Source: Microlunatus flavus
GTDB taxonomy: Bacteria > Actinomycetota > Actinomycetes > Propionibacteriales > Propionibacteriaceae
DNA length: 64,000 bases
NCBI RefSeq assembly: GCF_900110855.1
Contig: NZ_FOFA01000010.1
Span: 1-64,000, forward strand
Reading direction: 5' to 3'
Shown: positions 51,582 through 63,886 of the stretch, one piece after another
Position numbering within the stretch: position 1 is the stretch's first letter
Layout: each line of letters starts with the position of its first letter
The notes under the pieces: generated by a model
Databases searched by the model: none
What the model was told of the DNA's origin: nothing
The model's input: the letters and a program-made list of their open reading frames with translations, nothing else
Made by a program: the position numbers and the translations under genes

Positions 51582-53198
51582 CTACTCCCACTCGATCGTG
51601 CCCGGCGGCTTGCTGGTGATGTCGAGGACCACGCGGTTGACCTCGCGGACCTCGTTGGTGATGCGGGTGCTGATGGTCTCGAGGACCTCGTACGGCAGCC
51701 GGCTCCAGTCCGCGGTCATCGCGTCCTCGCTGCTGACCGGGCGCAGGACGACGGGGTGGCCGTACGTGCGACCGTCGCCCTGGACGCCCACGGAACGGAC
51801 GTCGGCGAGCAGCACGACCGGGAACTGCCACACGTCGCGGTCGAGGCCGGCGGCGGTCAGCTCGGCGCGGGCGACGGCGTCCGCGGCCCGCAGGATCTCC
51901 AGGCGGTCGCGGGTGACCTCGCCGATGATGCGGATGCCGAGGCCGGGACCCGGGAACGGCTGGCGCCACACGATCTCCGGCGGCAGCCCGAGCTCGAGAC
52001 CGACCGCACGCACCTCGTCCTTGAACAGCGTCCGCAGCGGCTCGACGAGGGCGAACTGCAGGTCGTCGGGCAGGCCACCCACGTTGTGGTGGCTCTTGAT
52101 GTTGGCCGCACCCTCGCCGCCGCCGGACTCGACGACGTCGGGGTAGAGCGTCCCCTGCACGAGGAACTCGACCTCTCCCCCGTCCCCGCCCTGCGCCGCG
52201 GCCCGCTCGACGACCCCGCGGGCGGCCACCTCGAACGTCCGGATGAACTCGCGCCCGATGATCTTGCGCTTGGTCTCGGGGTCGGTGACCCCGGCGAGCG
52301 CGTCGAGGAACTGCTCGGCGACGTCGACGACGACGAGGTCGACCCCGGTCGCCTCGACGTAGTCGCGCTCGACCTGCTCGGCCTCGCCCGCGCGCAGCAG
52401 CCCGTGGTCGACGAACACGCAGGTGAGCTGGTCGCCGACCGCGCGCTGCACGAGCGCGGCGGCGACGGCGGAGTCGACGCCGCCGGAGAGCCCGCAGACG
52501 ACCTGCTTGTCGCCGACCTGGTCGCGGATCGCACTGACCGCGTCGTCGACGATGCTCGCCGGCGTCCAGTCGGGGCGGCAGCCGGCGAGGTCGAAGAGGA
52601 AGTGCTCGAGCACCTTCTGCCCGGCCTGGGTGTGCAGCACCTCGGGGTGCCACTGCACCCCGGCCAGGCCGCGGTCGGTGTCCTCGAAGGCGGCGATCGG
52701 CGCTCCCGCGGTGCCGGCCAGCGCCGCGAACCCGGGCGGCGCGGCCTCGACCGAGTCGCCGTGGCTCATCCAGACGGCGAGCTCGTCGGGCAGGCCCTGC
52801 AGCAGGGTGCCGGGCACGTCGACGCGGGCCTTGGTCCGGCCGAACTCGCTCAGCCCGGTCCGCGCGACGTCCCCGCCGAGCGCGGAGGCCATGGCCTGGA
52901 AGCCGTAGCAGATGCCGAACGCCGGCACGCCCGCCTCGAACAGCCCGGCGTCGACCTGCGGGGCGCCGGGCGCGTACACCGACTGCGGGCCGCCGGACAG
53001 GATGATCGCCTTCGGCCGCTTCGCCATCACCTGCTCGACGGTCGCGGTGTGCGGCATGATCTCGGAGAACACGCGCGCCTCGCGCACCCGCCGGGCGATC
53101 AGCTGCGCGTACTGCGCGCCGAAGTCGATCACCACGACCAGGTCGTGGTCCCCGGCCTGCTGCAGCGGGGTCGGCTCGAGGGTCTCGGTGCTCGTCAT
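51582..53198 (-). CDS. guaA: GMP synthase (glutamine-hydrolysing)
   Basis: The 538-residue enzyme aminates XMP to GMP with glutamine and ATP. The class I amidotransferase part has [32 protein letters not shown] (nucleophile Cys) and [10 protein letters not shown]. The ATP pyrophosphatase P-loop is [17 protein letters not shown], and the C-terminal dimerisation part has [17 protein letters not shown]. It forms the GMP branch with guaB (58642-60219). Confidence 0.97.
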   Translation of the reverse strand: MTSTETLEPTPLQQAGDHDLVVVIDFGAQYAQLIARRVREARVFSEIMPHTATVEQVMAKRPKAIILSGGPQSVYAPGAPQVDAGLFEAGVPAFGICYGFQAMASALGGDVARTGLSEFGRTKARVDVPGTLLQGLPDELAVWMSHGDSVEAAPPGFAALAGTAGAPIAAFEDTDRGLAGVQWHPEVLHTQAGQKVLEHFLFDLAGCRPDWTPASIVDDAVSAIRDQVGDKQVVCGLSGGVDSAVAAALVQRAVGDQLTCVFVDHGLLRAGEAEQVERDYVEATGVDLVVVDVAEQFLDALAGVTDPETKRKIIGREFIRTFEVAARGVVERAAAQGGDGGEVEFLVQGTLYPDVVESGGGEGAANIKSHHNVGGLPDDLQFALVEPLRTLFKDEVRAVGLELGLPPEIVWRQPFPGPGLGIRIIGEVTRDRLEILRAADAVARAELTAAGLDRDVWQFPVVLLADVRSVGVQGDGRTYGHPVVLRPVSSEDAMTADWSRLPYEVLETISTRITNEVREVNRVVLDITSKPPGTIEWE

Positions 53199-53271
53199 GG
53201 GCGTCCTTCGGTCGGGCGACTGGCCAGTCTAGGAGGGTGCGGGACGACCGCCCCGGTGCACCGACGGACCA

Positions 53272-53601
53272 TCAGACGGTCGTGTCCCGCAGCACCGCTT
53301 CGTGGTGGCGGACGACCTCGGCGACGATGAAGGCCAGGACCTTCTCCGCGAACTCCGGGTCGAGGCGGGCGTCGACCGCGAGGGCCCGCAGCCGCGCGAT
53401 CTGCTGCGCCTCGCGCGCGGGGTCGGCCGGCGGCAGCCCGTGGGCGGCCTTGAGGACCCCGACCTGCTGCGTGACGGCGAACCGTTCGGCGAGCAGGTGG
53501 ACCAGGGCCGCGTCCATGTTGTCGATGCTGTGCCGCAGGCGGGCCAGCTCGTCCGCGACGTCCGGTTCGACCCCGAGAGGAGCAGCAGCCATGGCCGTCA
53601 T
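53272..53601 (-). CDS. Chorismate mutase (AroQ class)
   Basis: The 109-residue protein converts chorismate to prephenate for Phe/Tyr synthesis. The all-helical AroQ pattern is visible in ELARLRHSIDNMDAALVHLLAERFAVTQQVGVLKAAHGLPPADPAREAQQIARLRALA, with an R..D..L..R..K spacing like monofunctional actinobacterial enzymes. No signal peptide is present, so it is cytoplasmic. The start is either 53601 or ATG 53592. The gene is separated from guaA by 73 bp. Confidence 0.85.
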   Translation of the reverse strand: MTAMAAAPLGVEPDVADELARLRHSIDNMDAALVHLLAERFAVTQQVGVLKAAHGLPPADPAREAQQIARLRALAVDARLDPEFAEKVLAFIVAEVVRHHEAVLRDTTV

Positions 53602-53664
53602 CCTAGTGAGGACGGCGGTCGGCACCCCCGCGCCCGCTCGCGGGTCGAACCGTCGACGTGCGGC

Positions 53665-56484
53665 TCAGCGCCCGAGGACCGCCTCCTCGGCGTCGACCAG
53701 CCCGTAGCCGTCGACCGGGCTCCAGCCCGAGCCGAGCTTGTTGCGCAGCTGGCCGGTCGTCGACCTCCCGCTGGTGCGCCGCACCGTGAGCGAGAGCCCG
53801 GAGGAGCGCGTCTTGCCCGAGGGCAGGAGCACGCCGCCGCCGAGCTCGTCGGCGCCGTTGCCCTCGTTGGAACCGCCGTAGCCCGACACCGCGAGGTCGC
53901 GGTCGACGCCGAACCGCAGCGTCTGGCCCTTCTTCAGCCCCTTGGCGAAGGTGAGCGTCATCCGGCCGAACTGCCCGGTGCCGTTCGGGCGGGAGTACGA
54001 GGCGCTCACGCCCGACGCGTCGAGGCCGCCGTCCGTGCCGCCCACCGTGAAGGGGAAGCCGACCTCGCGCCGCGGCTGCCCCGGGTCGTACGGGCGGGGG
54101 TCGAAGACGATCCCGGCGGAGGTGGACGAGCCCGCCTCGCCCGGCGCGGTCGGGCTGGCGGTGCGCCCGTCGAGCGTCACCGAGCGCACCGTCTTGCCGC
54201 TGCCGTTGCGCAGGGTGAAGAAGTCGGGGTCGGTCATCGAGCCCGGGAGCAGCTCGCTCTCCCCCGACTGCGCGCCCTCCGCGGTGAGGGTGACGCCGTC
54301 GACCTTGCCCTTGGCGAGCGTCGGGTCCAGGTCGTGGGCGAAGGTGGAGTCCTCGAGCTGCGAGCGCAGCTTCGCCGGGCTCAGCGACCGGTCGCGCGAG
54401 CGGGCCCGCTGCACGGCCAGCGCGGCGATCCCGGCGGCGTGCGGCGCGGCGGCGCTGGTGCCGAAGAAGTTCGGCTGGTCGTCGGGGTCGAGCGCGGAGT
54501 CGGCGTAGAAGAACGTCGTGTTGCCGCCGTCGGCGCTGGCCACCTGGGGCGTGCGGCGGGTCTGCTGGGACTTCGGGAGCCGACGGCCCGCGGAGTCGAA
54601 CAGGACGCGCAGCGAGCCGCCGGGCGAGGTGAAGCCCTCGGGCAGGAACGGCCGGAACGGGTCGTACGCCGCGACGCCGGTCGCTCCGCGGGCTGCGGCG
54701 TGGCCGTAGGTGGCGGGGGCCAGCGGATCGGAGTGCTCGGCGAAGCCGACCGCGCCGTACAGGACGGTGCGCAGGCGCGTCGCGCCCGGCTTCCCCGTGC
54801 CCGCCCGGGCCACCACCAGCTGCACCTCGGGGGCGCCGGCGAGGTTCGCGAGCTCCTGCGGGCGGCCGGTGAGCGCGTTGTCGTCGGCGATCTCGGTGAG
54901 GAAGGTGCCGTCGGCGTCGAAGAGCAGGACGTTGAAGTCGGTCGTGACGGCCGAGGGGGCCAGGACCGGCCGGACGTCGACGGTGAAGTCGCCGGTCTCG
55001 TCGGCGAAGCCGCTCACCGTGACCGTGTACGTCCCCGCCTGGTCCAGCACGGTCCCGAGCACCTCGGGCGAGGAGCCGGTGTCGACCGTGCCGAGGTCGG
55101 TGCCGTCCGGTGCCGTCACCGACAGGACGAGATCGGTGTTGCCGCTGGGGATCCCGTCGGTGCGGATCTGCACGGGCGTGCCGAGCTGGTCGGGCGTCGC
55201 GGTGAACGAGAACGTCTCCGTAGGGTCCTCCGCGGTGATGATGCCCTCGTCGGTGAGGTAGGGGTCGCCGAGCGTCGGGCCGTCGAGGTCGACGGGGTCG
55301 TCCCACTGCAGGTTCAGCAGGCCGCCGCCGGCGCCGATCGCGACGGTCTGGGCCACGTCGACGCCGGCGCCGTTGCGCAGGTCCTGGAAGCCGCCGCTGT
55401 AGAGCGCGGGGTCGACGCCGTCGAGCTTGATGTTGCTGGTGGCGAGGGCCTTCTCGGTCGAGACGAGCTTGACCTTGGACGCCCAGGCCTGGTCGACGCC
55501 CTCGTTGCCGGCGGAGGTGAAGTAGTGCACACCCGCGGCGGCGACGTCGTCGATGGCGTCGGAGATCGGCCCGTCGGAGAACATCGGCTCGTCGAAGTAG
55601 GTGACGTCGTCGACGATCACGTCGGCGCCGCAGGCGTCGGCCGGGTCGGCCAGGCGACGGATGTTCTGCGCGAACCCGAGGGGACCGGTGGACGCGGTGG
55701 CGAAGCACAGCCTGGCGGCGGGGGCGACGTCGTGGGCGATCTGGAGCATGGCCCGTCCCTCGTCGGTGGCGCCCGGGCGGTAGTCCTCGAGGACGGCGAC
55801 CGGCGTGGGGTTGGCCGGGTTGCCGGGCCCGGGCAGGTCGCCGCTCGCGACGTCCTGCGCGGCGTGGACCGCCAGCAGGGCGCCGTCGGCGGTCCCGGTC
55901 GCCTCGTCGTAGGAGTCCGAGAGGGCGCCGATGGTCACGCCGGCGCCGTCCAGCCCGCGCTTGTTCACCTGGCTCACGCGCTGCAGCGCGACGCCCTGGG
56001 AGGTCGCGCTGCCGACGCGGGTCGCCGGCCTGACCGCCGCCGACAGGGACCCGCGCCCGGGCAGGGCCTTGAGCGCCGGCACCGCGTCGAGGGCCACGAA
56101 GCCCTCCAGCGTCCCGCGGTCGGGGTCGGTCGCGCGCACGTCGAGCCCGGCCCGCTCCGCGGCACGGCGGAACGCCGCCCGGTCGGTCCCGGCCTGCGGC
56201 GTGAGGTCGACGAGCACCCGCCCGTCCGCGTCGCGGATGGCGAGCCCGGCCTGGTCGGCGCGAGCGCCGGCGGCCCGGCGCTGAGCCCGTCCCTGCGTCG
56301 AGCCCTGCTGCTGCGCGAGGAGCTGCCCGAGGCCCCCGCCGAGGGACCGGTCGACCTTCGCGGGGCGGGCCGGCGGGGGCGCGGCCTGCGTGGAGGTCGG
56401 GACCGTCACCACGGTCACGCCGACGGCCAGCGCGGCGAGTCCGGCCACCCACCCTCGTGCTGCTCGGGACACGGAGCTCTCCAT
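53665..56484 (-). CDS. Secreted subtilisin-like (S8) peptidase with atypical triad
   Basis: The protein has 939 residues. A signal peptide (residues 1 to about 33, GWVAGLAALAVGVTVVTVPTSTQAA) precedes a propeptide-like region. The catalytic-domain motifs are GALSDSYD (D190), DEGRAMLQIAHDVAPAA (E242), the oxyanion asparagine in TSAGNEG, and FGTSAAAPHAAG (S677). At the position of the classic HGT histidine there is E in DEG, giving Ser-Glu-Asp as in sedolisins. About 430 residues separate E242 and S677, including a beta-rich PPC-like insert. The C-terminal part of about 260 residues is of unknown role. ATG 56484 was preferred over GTG 56502. Confidence 0.88.
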   Translation of the reverse strand: MESSVSRAARGWVAGLAALAVGVTVVTVPTSTQAAPPPARPAKVDRSLGGGLGQLLAQQQGSTQGRAQRRAAGARADQAGLAIRDADGRVLVDLTPQAGTDRAAFRRAAERAGLDVRATDPDRGTLEGFVALDAVPALKALPGRGSLSAAVRPATRVGSATSQGVALQRVSQVNKRGLDGAGVTIGALSDSYDEATGTADGALLAVHAAQDVASGDLPGPGNPANPTPVAVLEDYRPGATDEGRAMLQIAHDVAPAARLCFATASTGPLGFAQNIRRLADPADACGADVIVDDVTYFDEPMFSDGPISDAIDDVAAAGVHYFTSAGNEGVDQAWASKVKLVSTEKALATSNIKLDGVDPALYSGGFQDLRNGAGVDVAQTVAIGAGGGLLNLQWDDPVDLDGPTLGDPYLTDEGIITAEDPTETFSFTATPDQLGTPVQIRTDGIPSGNTDLVLSVTAPDGTDLGTVDTGSSPEVLGTVLDQAGTYTVTVSGFADETGDFTVDVRPVLAPSAVTTDFNVLLFDADGTFLTEIADDNALTGRPQELANLAGAPEVQLVVARAGTGKPGATRLRTVLYGAVGFAEHSDPLAPATYGHAAARGATGVAAYDPFRPFLPEGFTSPGGSLRVLFDSAGRRLPKSQQTRRTPQVASADGGNTTFFYADSALDPDDQPNFFGTSAAAPHAAGIAALAVQRARSRDRSLSPAKLRSQLEDSTFAHDLDPTLAKGKVDGVTLTAEGAQSGESELLPGSMTDPDFFTLRNGSGKTVRSVTLDGRTASPTAPGEAGSSTSAGIVFDPRPYDPGQPRREVGFPFTVGGTDGGLDASGVSASYSRPNGTGQFGRMTLTFAKGLKKGQTLRFGVDRDLAVSGYGGSNEGNGADELGGGVLLPSGKTRSSGLSLTVRRTSGRSTTGQLRNKLGSGWSPVDGYGLVDAEEAVLGR

Positions 56485-56601
56485 CGGTCGTCGTAGGGGC
56501 ACTGGCGACGAAACCTAGGTGATAAGTACGGGTCGTGGAGGAGTGTCCGGCGAATTGGCCGCGAACGTTCTCCGACGCCTCGGAGGCCCGGGTGGGGCGG
56601 G

Positions 56602-57708
56602 TCAGCCCAGCACGACCTCGACCCGCTGGAACTCCTTGACGTCGGAGTAGCCGGTCGTGGCCATGGCCTTGCGGAGCCCGCCGACGAGGTTCATGGTGCC
56701 GTCGGAGACGGTCGAGGGGCCCAGCACGATCTCCTCGAGCGTGCCGACGGTGCCGTAGTGCGCCCGCTCGCCGCGCGGCAGGGTCGCGTGCCACGCCTCC
56801 GGTCCCCAGTGGAACCCGCGACCCGGAGCCTCCACGGCCTTGGCCAGCGGCGAGCCGACCATGACCGCGTCCGCGCCGCAGGCGATGGCCTTGGCGATGT
56901 CGCCGGACCGGCCGACCGAGCCGTCGGCGATGACGTGGACGTAGCGGCCGCCGGACTCGTCGAGGTAGTCGCGGCGCGCCGCCGCGACGTCGGAGGTGGC
57001 CGACGCCATGGGCACCGCGACGCCGAGGACCGAGCGCGTGGTGTCCGCCGCTCCCCCGCCGAACCCGACGAGCACGCCCGCCGCGCCCGTGCGCATCAGG
57101 TGCAGCGCGGCCTGGTAGGTCGCGCACCCGCCGACGATCACGGGGACGTCGAGGTCGTAGATGAACTGCTTGAGGTTCAGCGGCTCGACCTCACGGCTGA
57201 CGTGCTCGGCCGACACCGTCGTGCCGCGGATGACGAAGAAGTCGACGCCGGAGTCGACGACGTGCTTGGCGTACGCCTGGGTGTTCTGCGGCGAGAGCGC
57301 GCCGGCGGCGACGACGCCCGCGGAGCGGATCTCCGCGATGCGCGCGCCGATGAGCTCGGGCTTGATCGGCTCGGCGTAGATCTCCTGCATGGTCCGCGTC
57401 GCCGCGGTGGGGTCGGGCTCGGCCGCGATCGTCTCGAGCAGCGGCTCCGGGTCCTCGTAGCGGGTCCACAGGCCCTCGAGGTTCAGCACGCCCAGCCCGC
57501 CGAGGCGCCCGAGCAGGATCGCGGTCTGCGGCGACATCACCGAGTCCATCGGCGCGGCCAGCAGCGGGAACGCGAACGTCCCGGCGTCGATCCGCCAGCT
57601 CAGCGAGACCTCCTCCTCGCCGCGCGTGCGCCGCGAGGGCACGATCGACACGTCGTCGAACGCGAACGCCCGCTCGGCCCGCTTGTTCCGCCCGATCTCG
57701 ACCACCAT
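56602..57708 (-). CDS. GuaB3 family IMP dehydrogenase-like protein
   Basis: The 368-residue protein is a TIM barrel related to IMP dehydrogenase but without CBS domains. It has AFDDVSIVPS, LAAPMDSVMSP, VPVIVGGCATYQAALHLMRTGAAGVLVGFGGGAADTTRSVLG and GACADAVMVGSPLA-like sequence. The catalytic loop cysteine of true IMPDH (GSICTTR in the guaB here) is replaced (GGGAADTTR), so ordinary IMPDH chemistry is doubtful. The gene lies with ctaG-like and guaB as in mycobacteria. Start ATG 57708 begins MVVEIGRNKRAERAFAFDD. Confidence 0.92.
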   Translation of the reverse strand: MVVEIGRNKRAERAFAFDDVSIVPSRRTRGEEEVSLSWRIDAGTFAFPLLAAPMDSVMSPQTAILLGRLGGLGVLNLEGLWTRYEDPEPLLETIAAEPDPTAATRTMQEIYAEPIKPELIGARIAEIRSAGVVAAGALSPQNTQAYAKHVVDSGVDFFVIRGTTVSAEHVSREVEPLNLKQFIYDLDVPVIVGGCATYQAALHLMRTGAAGVLVGFGGGAADTTRSVLGVAVPMASATSDVAAARRDYLDESGGRYVHVIADGSVGRSGDIAKAIACGADAVMVGSPLAKAVEAPGRGFHWGPEAWHATLPRGERAHYGTVGTLEEIVLGPSTVSDGTMNLVGGLRKAMATTGYSDVKEFQRVEVVLG

Positions 57709-57751
57709 GCCGGTGATTCTCGCGCATCGCGCGGCGCGTGTCCTCGCGCGC

Positions 57752-58633
57752 TCAGCGACCGCCGCGCAGGTGCTCCTGCATGAGCGCCTCGAGCTCGTCC
57801 TCGGTGAGCCCGTCGGCACGGTCCGCGTGGTGGCGGTCGGAGCGCACCCAGCGCACGAACAGGGCCAGCAGGATCGGCAGGTCGGCGACCTCCGCGATCG
57901 ACCAGAGCAGGTCGCCGGACCAGTGCTGGTCGGTCAGCGGCCCCGGGAACCACGTCGGCAGCGCGCCGGCCACGGCCCCCACCCCGTCGAGCACGTGCCC
58001 GGTGAGCCGCAGCACGAGGCCCGGGATCGAGTCCAGCACGAGCTCCAGGAACGCGAAGAGGAACTCCGCGGCGAGGAAGACCTCGCTGCGCAGCCCCGAG
58101 TGGGCCGCGATCGGCAGCACGAACAGCAGGCCGAGGACCGGCAGCACCAGGCTCGTCCCCTCCTCCGCGAGCACGCTGGTGCGCCAGGCGCCGGCCAGCG
58201 GGGTGAGGAACACGCAGAACAGCGCGCACCCCGCCACCGGGGCGACGATCGCGTTGCCCAGCAGCCGCACCGGGCGCGAGCCGACCACCCGCCGAACCCC
58301 GTCCGCACCCCGGTCGGGCAGGGCCGCGTAGGCGAGGTCGAGCGGGCGCCCGAGCAGGCTCAGCAGGGGCACGACCAGCAGCAGCAGCGCGACCCGCGTG
58401 GTGAAGGCCCAGCGCAGCGCCGTGCTCTCGGCCCCGAGGAAGCCGAAGGAGATGGCCGCGTACGAACCGAGGCCGGCCAGCACGAAGCCGAGGGTGCGCC
58501 GTACCGGCCACCGGCCGCCCGCCGCGCGGACACGGCGCACGCCGGCGACGTACGCGAGCAGGACGAGCGCCATCGCCACGGCCGCGGCCGGGTCGAGCCG
58601 CCAGGTGGAGAGGTAGGTCGCTGCCGGGGGCAC
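57752..58633 (-). CDS. CtaG-like cytochrome c oxidase assembly protein
   Basis: The 293-residue protein has about seven hydrophobic segments, starting AAAVAMALVLLAYVAGVRRV. FGFLGAESTALRWAFTTRVALLLLVVPLLSLLGRPL, AHSGLRSEVFLAAEFLFAFLELVLDSIPGLVLRL and HWSGDLLWSIAEVADLPILLALFVRWVRSDRHHADR mark the caa3_CtaG family, possibly for copper delivery to cytochrome oxidase. GTG 58633 is 8 bp after the guaB stop, so the two are co-transcribed. The C-terminal tail resembles actinobacterial members. Confidence 0.88.
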   Translation of the reverse strand: MPPAATYLSTWRLDPAAAVAMALVLLAYVAGVRRVRAAGGRWPVRRTLGFVLAGLGSYAAISFGFLGAESTALRWAFTTRVALLLLVVPLLSLLGRPLDLAYAALPDRGADGVRRVVGSRPVRLLGNAIVAPVAGCALFCVFLTPLAGAWRTSVLAEEGTSLVLPVLGLLFVLPIAAHSGLRSEVFLAAEFLFAFLELVLDSIPGLVLRLTGHVLDGVGAVAGALPTWFPGPLTDQHWSGDLLWSIAEVADLPILLALFVRWVRSDRHHADRADGLTEDELEALMQEHLRGGR

Positions 58634-58641
58634 GCGGGCGC

Positions 58642-60318
<1,677 letters not shown>

Positions 60319-60377
60319 TCAGGCTGGGCGGAACGGCCGAACCAGTCGTGCAGGGAGCGGACGCGAAGCGAGCGTCC

Positions 60378-60467
60378 GGGCCGCGGCGGCGTCTGGACGA
60401 GGAGCGAGGGCCGGACACGCTTTTCGTCCGGCCCTCGCGACGAGGAAGACGCCGTCAGGAGCGGCCC
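60378..60467 (+). repeat. Structured dispersed element, copy C
   Basis: P1 GGGCCGC/GCGGCCC pairs 60378-60384 with 60461-60467. P2 GGCGTC/GACGCC pairs 60388-60393 with 60448-60453. P3 is 60404-60416 with 60426-60438 (13 of 13), closing loop ACGCTTTTC. The joints CTGGACGAGGAGCG and CGACGAGGAAG match copy A. The stems differ from A and B in sequence but pair fully. It lies between sigD and guaB, oriented opposite to both genes. Confidence 0.75.
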
Positions 60468-60483
60468 AGCGAGCGAGCCAAGG

Positions 60484-61107
60484 TCACGCCGCGACAGGAG
60501 CCTTCCACCGGTCGGCGAAGCGCTCGCGGTGGTCCTCCGACTCCGCGACCAGGCGGCGCAGCCGCGTGAGCGCGCGGTGCTGGGTGACGCGCACGGCGTT
60601 GGCGGTGAGGCCGACGATGGCGCCGACGTCCTCCGCGCTCATCCCCTCGGCGCGCAGGCGCACGACCTGCGCCATCCGCGGGGGGAGCCGCTCGAGGAGG
60701 GCGAGCGCCGCCTCGACGTCGGAGCGCGCCATCGTCTGCTGCTCGGGGTCGAGCGAGGGCTCGGCCTGCTCCGGCAGCTCCTCGACGACCTGGAACGGCG
60801 TACGGGCGTAGCGGCGCTGGGCGTCGGCGACCTTGTTGGAGGCGATCGCGTAGACGAGGGCCGCGAAGGGCGCGCCCTGGTCCTGGTAGCGCGGCAGGAC
60901 GTCGACCACGGCGAGGCAGACCTCCTGGGTCACGTCCTCGGCCACCTCGACGCCACCGCTGTAGGTCGCCAGCCGGGCGCGGCAGTAGCGGTGCACCGCC
61001 TTGCGCACGGCGGCGATGAGCTGGTTGAGCGCATGGGCCTCACCGGCGCGAGCACGCGCCACGAGGTCGTGGTCAGAGAGAGCCTGGCCGAGATCCGTGT
61101 TCGTCAC
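60484..61107 (-). CDS. sigD: Sigma factor, SigD-like
   Basis: The 207-residue protein has region 2 as LVARARAGEAHALNQLIAAVRKAVHRYCRARL, VAEDVTQEVCLAVVDVLPRYQDQGAPFAALVYAIASNKVADAQRR. Region 4 is LERLPPRMAQVVRLRAEGMSAEDVGAIVGLTANAVRVTQHRALTRLRRLV. It is similar in context to mycobacterial sigD, which also lies near guaB2 and groEL1. GTG 61107 follows GGAGTCCTCTC. TTGACA on the minus strand at 61301-61296 could be its -35 element. No adjacent anti-sigma gene is present. Confidence 0.88.
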   Translation of the reverse strand: MTNTDLGQALSDHDLVARARAGEAHALNQLIAAVRKAVHRYCRARLATYSGGVEVAEDVTQEVCLAVVDVLPRYQDQGAPFAALVYAIASNKVADAQRRYARTPFQVVEELPEQAEPSLDPEQQTMARSDVEAALALLERLPPRMAQVVRLRAEGMSAEDVGAIVGLTANAVRVTQHRALTRLRRLVAESEDHRERFADRWKAPVAA

Positions 61108-61655
61108 GAGAGGACTCCATTCACTCCCCGAGTGGATGGTCAGTGCACGAGCTGCCGCAGGGCTCCGGCGGGGTCCGCCGGGAGTGGTCCACGGGTCTTG
61201 CTGGGTGGTTCAGGAGGTTCCCGACCTCCGAGCCATCGCTGCCCCTTGTGAGCGATCCCCCGAACGCCTCACGGATGATTCTCATGGAACACCGTTGTCA
61301 ATTACCAGTCAGGGGGTCATCGTTATCGAATCGTGATCGCTCGACTGTTGCGCTACTTCCCCAAGTAGTTCTCAACAGCGCGTACTACACGCTTCAACGA
61401 TCACTCGAAGATCTGCTGGCCCGAACGCCGTACGGTTCCGGCCCGCCGCGCCCGTGAGGTCGCCGCCTGCTGCCGCCAGCACTCCTCGGCCCCGACCGGC
61501 CGAGCCCCTCGTCCGTCGAGCGGTGGTTCCTCCCGGTCGCAGGCTCGCGCGGCCCGGGAACCGCTACCGCTCGCCCAGGAGGGGGTCCTGAGGCTCGCGC
61601 GCGACTTCTGGCAGCCCATGGCACGTCGGGGCCCACGAACAAGCCCCGGAACGGC
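61108..61655. promoter_or_regulatory. Non-coding stretch between sigD and groEL, lower G+C
   Basis: From about 61260 to 61420 the base composition is clearly lower in G+C than elsewhere. It contains TTGACA on the minus strand (61301-61296), and CTACTT-CCCC-AAGTAG, a 6-bp inverted repeat near 61355-61370. Short open frames on both strands lack codon bias. No WhiB-like cysteine pattern is present, although a whiB gene lies between sigD and groEL in mycobacteria. Confidence 0.5.
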
Positions 61656-61691
61656 ACGAGGCCGCCCCGCCGGGTGGCGGGACGGCCTCGT
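61656..61691 (-). terminator. Terminator of groES-groEL
   Basis: ACGAGGCCGCCCCGCC and GGCGGGACGGCCTCGT pair almost perfectly (15 of 16) around a 4-nt loop. The hairpin begins about 35 bp beyond the groEL stop. Confidence 0.75.
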
Positions 61692-61726
61692 GAGGGTCTT
61701 GCTGGTGCTACCGGGCGAGAGGTTCC

Positions 61727-63674
<1,948 letters not shown>

Positions 63675-63787
63675 GTCAGGCCCCTTTCAGGATGTGTGCG
63701 GATGTTCTGCGGTCAAGAGCTGTGCTGCCGGGGTGCGGGGCGCCGTCGCGGGGCCGTCCCGTCCACCCACGCCGACCGAGGCCGGCG

Positions 63788-63814
63788 TTGGCACACTCCT
63801 CGTCGGAGTGCTAA
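63788..63814 (-). promoter_or_regulatory. CIRCE operator 1 (HrcA site)
   Basis: TTGGCACAC-N9-GAGTGCTAA matches the CIRCE consensus TTAGCACTC-N9-GAGTGCTAA at 7 of 9 in the left and 9 of 9 in the right arm. It lies about 115 bp upstream of groES. Confidence 0.85.
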
Positions 63815-63821
63815 TCCGACA

Positions 63822-63848
63822 TTAGCACTCGCCCAACCTGAGTGCCAG
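63822..63848 (-). promoter_or_regulatory. CIRCE operator 2 (HrcA site)
   Basis: TTAGCACTC-N9-GAGTGCCAG matches the consensus 9 of 9 in the left and 7 of 9 in the right arm. Its centre lies 34 bp from that of operator 1, suggesting cooperative HrcA binding. Confidence 0.85.
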
Positions 63849-63857
63849 AACGCCGAA

Positions 63858-63886
63858 CGGCCCCGGGTCGAGGGGAACCGGGGCCG
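63858..63886. terminator. Hairpin at the window edge
   Basis: CGGCCCCGG (63858-63866) and CCGGGGCCG (63878-63886) form a perfect 9-bp stem with an 11-nt spacer. It probably terminates a gene outside the window. The last 25 bases of the window are AT-rich. Confidence 0.45.

Noticed and set aside
61143-61457. Short frames between sigD and groEL on both strands as small genes
   Set aside because: No codon bias, ribosome-binding site or family pattern, and the region has promoter-like features.
63806-63830. GAGTGCTAA-N7-TTAGCACTC as a third operator
   Set aside because: It is formed by the inner arms of the two CIRCE sites and has inverted arm order and wrong spacing.
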